Positions 56,378 through 64,000 of a DNA stretch of 64,000 nt are shown here, piece after piece (within the stretch, counting starts at the first letter, position 1; each line of letters begins with the position of its first letter). The stretch lies in contig NW_026706180.1 of NCBI RefSeq assembly GCF_029867415.1, positions 124,001-188,000 of the forward strand. Direction: 5' to 3'. Origin of the DNA: Vicia villosa (Eukaryota; Streptophyta; Magnoliopsida; Fabales; Fabaceae). The notes under the pieces were generated by a model, which saw only the letters and a list, made by a program, of their open reading frames with translations, was not told the origin of the DNA and did no database searches. Position numbers and translations under genes: made by a program.

Positions 56378-57109
56378 CTAATTGATCCTTTGCTCTATAC
56401 CTTCCAAGGATAGCAGGGGCAAGCTTTCTGCTTCGAAGAGATCTAGAGATCCTGACTTACGCATTCTTCTCACTATACCCTTATTGAGAAACATGTAGGA
56501 CAGCAACCTCCCATAAGGAAGACATGTCACTATGCCTTGTCGAGAGGCGCCCATAGCAACAGCTTCGACAAGTTGCTTGAAGATCAACAGTGGAAAGTTG
56601 ATTATCCTTCCCCGGAGAGCACAGAGTATGAACTCCAGATCTTCCATCATGATGATGTCTTGATCATGGTTTCGTGGACGAAAGTTGCCCACTAAAAGTT
56701 GGAGCCAAATCTTAATGATTTTAGCGTTAAAGGGATCATTAGCCATGAGGGCCCTCAAGACATCAGAGGTAGTCATGTTAATGGTGTTATCATCAAACGC
56801 TTCCCCAAAATTATCACACCTCAACAGTTCAGAGATGGTTGAGGGAGTAATGGTAATATAAGCCCTTCGAACCTGAGACACAATGGTGGTTCTCCCTTCT
56901 GGATCTATGCGGAGGGACGCAAACATCCAGAATTCTGCCAGCATGTTAGGATAAACGGACCCCTCTAGGATTTCCTGGTAAACCTAGAGTTGTTGGTTGG
57001 CAAAGAGTGCGCCAATGTTGATGTGGTTCTCATCGAACTCCTCCTCAGAGAGTTTGAATTCCTTTTTGATACAGGACCTGATGGTAACGTAAGTCAAAGG
57101 TTGCGCCAT
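56378..57109 (-). pseudogene. Element E antisense gene 2 (env-like/plant transposon domain), one in-frame stop
   Basis: On the minus strand, ATG at 57109 (MAQPLTYVTIRSCIKKEF) opens a frame that runs to TAG at 56378-56380, broken only by an in-frame TAG near 56984-56986. The domain after that stop contains VYPNMLAEFWMFASL, VRRAYITITPSTISELLRC and an all-helical remainder. The spacing YP-x3-(A/K)-(E/D)-FW-x2-A resembles the env-like ORF of element B (YPDLVKDFWVHATV). TATATAAG lies about 120 bases upstream on the same strand. Extra antisense ORFs are known in Tat-lineage elements; their role is unknown. Confidence 0.7.
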
Positions 57110-57228
57110 TTTGAGGAAGAAAGTACAAGAGGTTTTATCAAATTCTGTATTTGGGAAAGTATAAGGGGAAGAAAAGAAACTTTGATAAGAATTTGGTGAG
57201 AGAATGAAAGAATGAGTAGAATGCTAAG

Positions 57229-57238
57229 CCTTATATAG
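57229..57238 (-). promoter_or_regulatory. TATA box for E antisense gene 2
   Basis: CTATATAAGG on the minus strand lies about 120 bases before ATG 57109. The intervening DNA reads as a plausible 5' UTR. It suggests antisense transcription independent of the LTR promoter. Confidence 0.5.
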
Positions 57239-59464
57239 AATACGTTGGCCATAAAAAACGATTTATCTTTTAAGTATTGATTGGACTGCATTTGGTATCC
57301 CCAAGAGAAGTTATGGCCTCCGCCGTTTCCCACCTTGGAAGTTGGAGTGTAATCATTTTGAAAACTGATACACGCACGTCTCAAATAGACGTTTTGGAAA
57401 AGTGATGTCATCATTTAATGATGGTTACGGCTAGGGAAGTGGAAACGTCAAGTCTAGGCTTGAGAGGCTGCGAAGAGTAATCATGTCACGTGGGTACATT
57501 ATTAAAATCATTATGATAATAAAAAATAAATTTTTGACAATTTTTAGGAATTGTTAAAATGCTACTCGTGACAATTACAGAATCTGATGCATGGAAAATG
57601 GAAAGACAAAACTGCATATACATTCCTGGGGAAGTTTGATTACAAAATAGAAACTAAGTACGAAACGCAGAAGGATAGTACAAGGTTCAAAGTAATTAAT
57701 TAAAATCCCTAGGAAGGTTATCTTTCATCTTCGAATATTGAGATTCCCATAAAGACATACGACGTTCGATTAATGCCTGTTGTCTTTTCAGTTCCTCGAT
57801 TTCTGGCACTAGCTTCTGTGCAGTCTCGAAGTGTCGAATCCCTAACTGCGCCACTTCAGTCAATTCCTCCTGATGGGTTTGTTGGATTGCTTCCTGACGA
57901 GACTGGGCTTTCTTTATCTTCTCTTCGAGGAGTTTAATTTCTTGTTTCCAGGATTCGATATTCGCTTCACAAGCTTCATATTCTTTCTGGTTCTTCGAAC
58001 GTTCAAGCTTAAGGCGTCAACTTTTGTTGTTGCATCATTTGCAGCTTTCCATGAAGAACTATGAGAAATCACCTTTGTTGTGAGTTGTTCGTCAATGTTT
58101 CTTTTTCGAAGAATATCAGATTGAAGCTGATCGATCAGAGAACTCAGCGAAACAATCACTTGTGAAACTTTCTCTGAGACAAGAAGTAAATCCACTTTTT
58201 TCAAAAGATTGTTCAAGCTATAACAGCTGGTGGAATCCTTGCTTAGAACTTCAATGAGGTTGGTTTCAAAGAACTTCTCCTTTATTTGACGAAGGAGATT
58301 AGGAATATCATCCTTGTCACCGCTCCCTGCCAGGACATTAGAAGAAGCTTCAAGCCCGACGGGCGAAACGTTGTCCACACTCATCATGGTCTTGAGGAAG
58401 CTTACGGGATCAGTTTTCTTGAGTTGCTCTAGTTCTGAAGGAGTAAGCATTGCTGGGGCCTGCTTCGAAGTAGCCACAGGAGTAACTATAGTCCCGAAAG
58501 TCGAAGTTTCATGAGGACCAGGTGTAGGCAAATTGGAAGTTTCCTCCGCAGCATCATGTTCAGAAATAGTATCTTCGCTTCCAGTTGGTTGTCCGACTAC
58601 ATTAACACTATCTGAACATTGAGGATTTTCCCCCATATTTTCATCTTGACGAATAGGTGGAGAATCATCATTTGAATGGCTTTCTTCAGCAGACACAGTT
58701 GGAATGATGGTTGCAAGAGGCTGAGCGACTTCAATAACCGGATAAAGCACAGGAGATTTGTGTCGAGGAACACCTGTGTTGAACGGTTAGAATTGATCAA
58801 AATGGAAAGGTTGCAAGAAATTCATCTGTCATTAGAAAAAGCAGACGCTTACCTTGAAGATTGTCAAGATCAATGTTGAGACTTAAGGTTTTGAGATCAG
58901 AAGTAGCTGTGCCCCCATCATCCTACATTTATAAGGTAAGATGTGAACTTAATCATTAAAGTTAAAATTTGAAAAGATGATTATGTTATGAAATCCAAAT
59001 ACCTTGGTTGGAACATTATCTAGGCTTGAGTTGTGGCTCTCTACAATTGGGATAGTACTAGTAGCCTTTAAGGGTGATTCATCAGAAGATACCTTATCAC
59101 TCGATGAAGTAAGCTTCGAAGTCCCAGATCCCTTTTCTTTGGTTAAAGGGGTGGCAGTTTTCTGTCTTTTCTTTGTTGCTTGTCTAGTACGAGGAGGAGA
59201 TTTATCTTCGTCATCTGAAGCAACTGTCTGAGGAATTTTTCGTTTCGAAGGTGTTGGAGGCTTCGAGCTCTGAAGATGCATATTAAACCAAGTGAGTAAT
59301 ATTCAGAAAAATTGCACAAATTCAAAAATAAGGTGTATGTGTATCGTGGGTTCCTTGCCAGTGGTGACAGAATCACTCCCACTTGTCTTGGTGCTCCTCG
59401 AAGCTCTAGAGCCCTTCTGTGCAGGGGTCTCCTTGATACTTTTCTTTCGAGTAACGGCTGTGAA

Positions 59465-61366
59465 CACTACAACGCGCAAGGATTTTAAAAGCGCTTTTTT
59501 TGGCCTTTAACAGCGCTTTAAAGCGCTGCCAAAGCCAGCGCTGGCATAGGCTACGAAAGCGCTTTTAAAAGCGCTCTGGTAGGCCCCCCCTATAAGAGCG
59601 CTTTTCTGGAAAAAGCGCTCTTGTAGGCCCCCCTTTAAGAGCGCTTTTCAGGAAAAAGCGCTCTGGTAGGCACCCCTATAAGAGCGCTTTTTTCAAAAGC
59701 GCTTTCGTATGTTGCGTTTTTTTTTTTTTTATGCTTTTTATTATTTCTAAACCTGCACTTTTGGCAGCAATATTTTAGAACCTGTAATTTACTATTTTTT
59801 GGCAGTATTTTTTCATGAACCTATAATTTATCATTTCAAATCGATATATACCATTATAATCGATATCGATTATATACAAAAAAAGTATTATATTATATAC
59901 CATTAATGTAAATCAAAATACATATATACATATTTCTAAACCAAAACAACTAAACCAATTCACATATTTCTAAACCAAAACAACTAAATGGGAAACAACT
60001 TCCGAGTTCTTATGCAACCAATGTACGCTTCCTGTATTATCTGGAGCTATGTTGTATTGATGCTTTAGTGGAGAACCAGTAGTCACCTGAGCTATGTTGT
60101 ATTGTGTCACAGAATATGAATCAAATAACTGTACCCCGAACGATCCTGCCACAGAAGACTTCGGGGTACATTACTTGATTCATATTCTGTGGAACATAAT
60201 CGGCAGGGGCACATTGTGTTCTATCCTTTACCAGTCCATCCACTGTTTGAAGCTCAACCTACAATAGAAAAACGTGATTATTTACACAACATTCACATTC
60301 TCAATATTTTCTCTATCAACCAAAAATTTCCTCATCTCCGAACAAAAGACAAAATAGTTAATAAAAATAGTGCTATACCAGAACAGAAACCAATTTATAA
60401 GAAATCAATTAACAACCACATGCACATAAAAATAGTTTTTGATAAAAGAACAAGTCAATTGAGCCAACAACCAAAAACCCTAAAAAAAATCAGCCGTAGA
60501 GCCGTAGAGCCAACAACCAAAAACCCTAAAAAAAATTATGTTCATCATCTTCGAAAAACCTCTCCAGAAACTGTAAATACATTGTTCATATTCATCCAAC
60601 AACAATCACAATACACAGCCGCAAACACTAACCAAAACCCTAATTGTTCATCTTTCTCATACACGCAAACCATTCATCAGAAACAAAACCATTCACAAAT
60701 CATCATCAAACATAACCAGACAAACATTCATCAAACCCAAACATTTGTTCATCACTTTCCTAATCAAACAAACCCTTCAGAAATTTGAGAGAGGAAGAGA
60801 GAATAAGAAATAAACTCAGAAAGGTCTCACCCGGTTTTGGTTTGTAGATTCAGAATCGAAACCGAACTCAGCAACAACACGAACCTCAACTCACCATAAA
60901 CTCGTGTGTTTTGGATCTGAAAGGAAGAAGAACGGCGGAGGTTGTTAGGGTTTCGGAGAGAGGACGGCGGAGCAACGAAGGAAGAAGAAAGATCTGAAAC
61001 AAAACGCGTGTGTTTGTAAAATATATAATTTTTTAAATGGGCTACCAGAGCGCTTTTCAAAAGCGCTTTAATAACACCCCCTACCAGAGCGCTTTTATCC
61101 CAAAAGCGCTTTCGTAGCACCCACCCTATAAGAGCGCTTTTAAAAGCGCTTTCATAACCCCCCTACCAGAGCGCTTTTTAAAAGCGCTCTCATACCCCCC
61201 TACCAGAGCGTTTTTTAAAAGCGCTCTCATAACTCCCCCTACCAGAGCGCTTTTTTTGCATCATTTTTCCTTGTTTATTAATTTTGTTTTTAGCGAGCCC
61301 TATGAGAGCGCTTTTGCTAAAAGCGCTTTAGTAGCTGCGCTGCTACAGCTTAAATTTGGCGTAGTG
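59465..61366. mobile_element. Non-autonomous CACTA (En/Spm-like) transposon, 1902 bases
   Basis: The ends are CACTACAACGCG... and, inverted, CACTACGCCAAATTT. The 3-base target duplication GAA lies on both sides (59462-59464 and 61367-61369). Both subterminal regions (about 59485-59710 and 61040-61345) carry about a dozen AGCGCT-centred palindromes such as AAAAGCGCTTTT and AGAGCGCTTTT, which would bind a transposase. The middle has no transposase. The insertion splits E's antisense gene 1, so it is younger than E. Confidence 0.9.
60108..60191. repeat. 31-base inverted repeat inside the CACTA element
   Basis: Left arm 60108-60139 and right arm 60161-60191 are complementary apart from two substitutions and one unpaired base, with a loop of about 21 bases. 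The arms start CACAGAATATGAATCAA and end TTGATTCATATTCTGTG. It sits within non-coding DNA of the transposon. Confidence 0.8.
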
Positions 61367-63522
61367 GAACAAAATAGGAATCAGTATTTCAGTGAAGAAG
61401 GAAAAGTTAGTTGAAGGATTGTCTAAACCCCAACCTTCAGGTATTGGAGTCAAGACGCGAACGTGCTCAAGACCTATATGAAGATGTCCTTCGAAAGTAT
61501 CCAGGGTATGCTTAGTCGGGACCACTCGTTCAGCGCGTTTTTTAGATTGTTCCTGAAGGATTTTTATGACATTCCCACACACAAACCAGTCTGGAAAAGG
61601 AGGGTTTAAAGCCACACCAAAATCAGCACTAGGTAGTGGAGGAAATTTTGGAGGATTAAGTTCAAAAGCCACTTCATAACGTAGTTCAGGTCGAACAGAC
61701 GTGGGCAATTTCAACTTATCCAGTTTAGTTGAAAACTTTTCACGTAAAATGACCGCAGCCTCACGAACGGTCCGACTAAGATCATCAGGCCTGTAGATAG
61801 TTTCAAAGAATTTTTGAAATGCTTGGATTTCTTTAATGTGAGTCGAAGTACCTTTATGGAAGTTCGCCTGCACATCAGCAAAAGCTTCAGTTAGTTCTTG
61901 AGAAAGGCTCTCAGCATCGAAGATTTGCGTAGTATAGTAATCTGTCCACCATTGATGAAAATCTATGGTAGAATAAAAAGCAGGTTCAAAAGAGACGGGA
62001 GACAGAGTGGTGATGCCAACATATTTGGAGATTTTTGACTCATATTCATCTTCCGCTAGATGCGAAGTGTGTAGACACATGTGATTCCTTTTGTCGTACA
62101 TACACTTTGGTTTCAGTTGAACCAATCCAAATTGTCTCGATACCAAATTTGGTTGGTAGCAAAGAAGACAACAGTGACTTTTTGGAGATCGAAGTCGGTG
62201 GTATAACAGCTTAGGAGTAAGGAAAGCCTCCCAAATGACCATGGATTCGGCTTGTTGGTCGGAAGAAGTTGCTGGAAATTCACGAGTAAACCATTCAGGA
62301 CCTACCTTCCTTTTTACAAAAGGAGCCATGGACGGGCTAAACTGGTAACGTTTAGCAAACATCATTACATACGCTAAGAATGTTTCATGAAGTTTTCCCG
62401 TTTTTTCTTTTGGAGTTAGGTAAGCTAATCTGGTTCCTTCCACTGTTCGATTCTTAATAGCTGTACTTTCTTCATCACAACACTTTTGTATGGGAGGTGA
62501 GCCTCGAAGGTGGCATTAAGCCATAGTTGCAACAACCAGAAAGGACCAGCAAAAAGAATGGATCATGTCTTATAGTTTTTGACGAGATCTGTTGCTTCAC
62601 CAAGGTTCTCGTAGAGAAATCCTAGAATTAATTGGCTTAAGTTTAGCTTTTTTCCGGCATTTATCTGGTTAGCCATACAGAGATATCTCTTTGCTACTTT
62701 GATAGACCTAGAACAAAAGACACATCTCGAAATCCAGAGTGCTAGAAATTCAATGTGTTCTTCATCAGTGACTTCCGTAGTCGTTTGAACATGGTACCTT
62801 TGAATGAAAGCAGTGTAGGTGACTGTTCCCTCATTGAACTGGATGGTATCAGTATCCATGAAGTTGGGGTCGAAGAGTTCCCCAGTTGGTCGAAGCCCGG
62901 TAATGGAAGCTATATCGAAAAGAGTAGGAGTGATCATTCCGCAAGGAAGGTGGAAAGTATTGTGAGAAGCATCCCAGAAATGTACTGACGCTACTAACAT
63001 GGTTTGGTTATACTCTAAACCTGTTTTAGATAACTGAATTAGGTCATAAATCCCTAATTCTTTCCAAAATGAAGCTTTTTGCTTTTCCACTTTAGCTAGC
63101 CAAGCGTAATACAATTCAGGATCTTTTGCTAAAGGGATTGACCTAAAGACTTTCACGAAATTGGTTACATAGTTTAACCTAATTTTCTCTAAGACCGGAG
63201 AAGTTTCAGTCGAGGTTTCTTCCGCGTTGTCAGGATCAACTAAGATTGGATGACCATCTTCGTCTATCTTATTCTTGCTAACTAAAGGTCTAGTTTTATA
63301 ATAAGCAGGAAAAAATTTACTCAAAGAGGGGTTATTTCCTCCCGGTAAAGGACCCATGAAAGCGTGAGTTTTTCCAGAAAGTTCAAAAGGGATGATTACC
63401 TGAGAAGCGTAGATAGCGCGCGCCTCTGCAGCATTTGGGTCTGGAATGTGTTCTTGATTCCCTATCTGTGTAGGATTTTGAAGTTTTTGAATAGGTTGAA
63501 GAGCATTTGAAGAAGACGCCAC

Positions 63523-63966
63523 GAGTAAAATTGATTTAAGAAATGGGTTAAACGAGACCAAAGAGGATTTTCTTTTCTGTGATGAACACAGGAGAATAGA
63601 AGTGAAAGTTATGTGAGGGTAGAAGTTCAAGTATTTAAAGGTTTAACGGAAACCCTTTCAAATCTTTTGGGTAAAAGTCAAAAGACACGCGGCAGGCGTT
63701 GATTTAATCCAACGGCGGTCGAACAGTTGTTAGCCTTACTCCTAATATATAGGAGTAATGATCATGAAGTATTGACAGAACGTGGGAATGTAAGTTCTGA
63801 GAAGACATTTTTGAAAATGACAAGACGTTTTGAAAGTGGAGTCATAAATGATTATGACGTTAGTCAGTTGTCTTGGAACTCTAAAAAGTGAGTAAAACAA
63901 AATCTCATCATAACCAGAAACGCCTATTTCTCTTGTTTTCGAAACAGGCATTTATTGGGGGCAATT
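63523..63966. other. E 3' untranslated region / promoter side of antisense gene 1
   Basis: In the plus sense this is the last internal part before the 3' LTR, with PPT-like TTGGGGGCAATT at about 63955-63966. In the minus sense it is the region upstream of antisense gene 1. TTTAAATAC (about 63631-63640) and CTATATATTAG (about 63742-63754) are TATA-like on the minus strand; I cannot decide between them. Confidence 0.5.
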
Positions 63967-64000
63967 TGTTGGCTGGAGATTTCGTTTAAAGGAAATATTC
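63967..64000 (+). mobile_element. Start of element E 3' LTR
   Basis: The last 34 bases are identical to 47487-47520, directly after a PPT-like tract. The rest of the LTR is outside the window. Confidence 0.9.

Larger units (their letters stand above)
57696..63522 (-). pseudogene. Element E antisense gene 1: plant mobile domain (PMD) protein with introns, interrupted by CACTA
   Basis: The coding sense is minus. The N-terminal frame (SSSNALQPIQ...) starts about 63522, where GTG stands in place of ATG. The PMD/aminotransferase-like domain spans about 63160-62570 (YYAWLAKVEKQKASFWKEL, HNTFHLPCGMITPTLFDIA). An in-frame TGA (62563-62565) and a frame change near 62450-62520 precede a second large open part (62443-61370). 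The CACTA element then splits it. Past the insert the frame resumes at 59461 with basic, Ser/Thr-rich sequence. Introns with GT-AG ends and preserved phase are visible at 59002-58923 (80 bases) and 58852-58774 (79 bases). A further one at about 59358-59270 has a poor (GC) donor. The last exon (58773-57696) is acidic, then coiled-coil. It has a one-base loss near 58012 and ends at TAA 57696-57698. Confidence 0.75.
47487..64000 (+). mobile_element. Element E: Tat-lineage Ty3/gypsy retrotransposon with antisense genes (right end outside the window)
   Basis: TGTTGGCTGGAGATTTCG at 47487 recurs at 63967, marking the starts of the two LTRs. Between them are a primer site, gag, protease with zinc modules, RT plus RNase H, a second RNase H with integrase, and then about 7.9 kb with two minus-strand genes. 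A second (archaeal-type) RNase H and extra antisense ORFs are known features of the Tat lineage. Without the CACTA insert (59465-61366) the element would be about 15.5 kb including a 3' LTR of equal length. Stops and frameshifts in nearly every ORF make it inactive. Confidence 0.93.

Noticed and set aside
60189..60788. 199-codon open frame in the CACTA element
   Set aside because: Low-complexity His/Gln/Asn/Lys-rich translation of A/C-rich DNA, with no transposase motif.

Overview
This window is plant nuclear DNA, almost certainly from a legume and probably from the large-genome, repeat-rich group that includes pea, vetch and lentil. The reasons are one legume-lectin gene (minus strand, 43029-43832) and a dense pile of nested LTR retrotransposons of the kinds that dominate such genomes: Sirevirus-type Ty1/copia and Tat/Ogre-type Ty3/gypsy. 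I see no rRNA, no functional tRNA gene, no CRISPR array and nothing bacterial or organellar. The species is inferred, not proven.

Layout, left to right. 1-2199 is the right end of a gypsy element (Z): a tandem-repeat tail, a polypurine tract and a 3' LTR. 2200-22972 is Sirevirus A, missing the left part of its 5' LTR and the right end of its 3' LTR. A is split inside integrase by a second Sirevirus, B (5931-17115; target duplication GAACT). 22973-27158 is the 3' end of another gypsy element (Y), mostly one LTR of about 4.1 kb. It abuts a decayed gypsy gag (W), which is itself split by element C (27213-38238; target duplication GATAC). C has 3.2-kb LTRs and only a remnant gag. 38731-44540 is the only gene-like island: two or three small DNA transposons and the lectin gene. 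44542-47486 is a broken copia element (D). 47487 to the window end is a large Tat-lineage gypsy element (E) inserted in D; its 3' LTR is just entered at 63967. E carries gag, a duplicated zinc module, protease, RT, two RNase H domains and integrase on the plus strand. On the minus strand it carries two extra genes, one with introns. A CACTA transposon (59465-61366; duplication GAA) interrupts the longer antisense gene.

How the parts work together. Each retroelement has the usual order LTR, primer site, gag, pol, extra ORF, polypurine tract, LTR. None appears autonomous now: A, D and E have stops or frameshifts in pol, B has lost its gag start and has one pol frameshift, and C has no pol. The two Sireviruses have an extra 'env-like' ORF after pol, each preceded by a promoter-like leader. 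One of E's antisense genes appears to share a domain with those ORFs.

The points most worth following are: (1) the intron-bearing antisense gene of E and its shared-domain partner; (2) the palindrome-plus-TATA block in front of A's env-like ORF, which copies the layout of A's own LTR promoter; (3) family-specific palindrome arrays in several unrelated transposons; (4) a twice-repeated CH...CPRC zinc module in E; and (5) a lectin with replaced sugar-contact residues.
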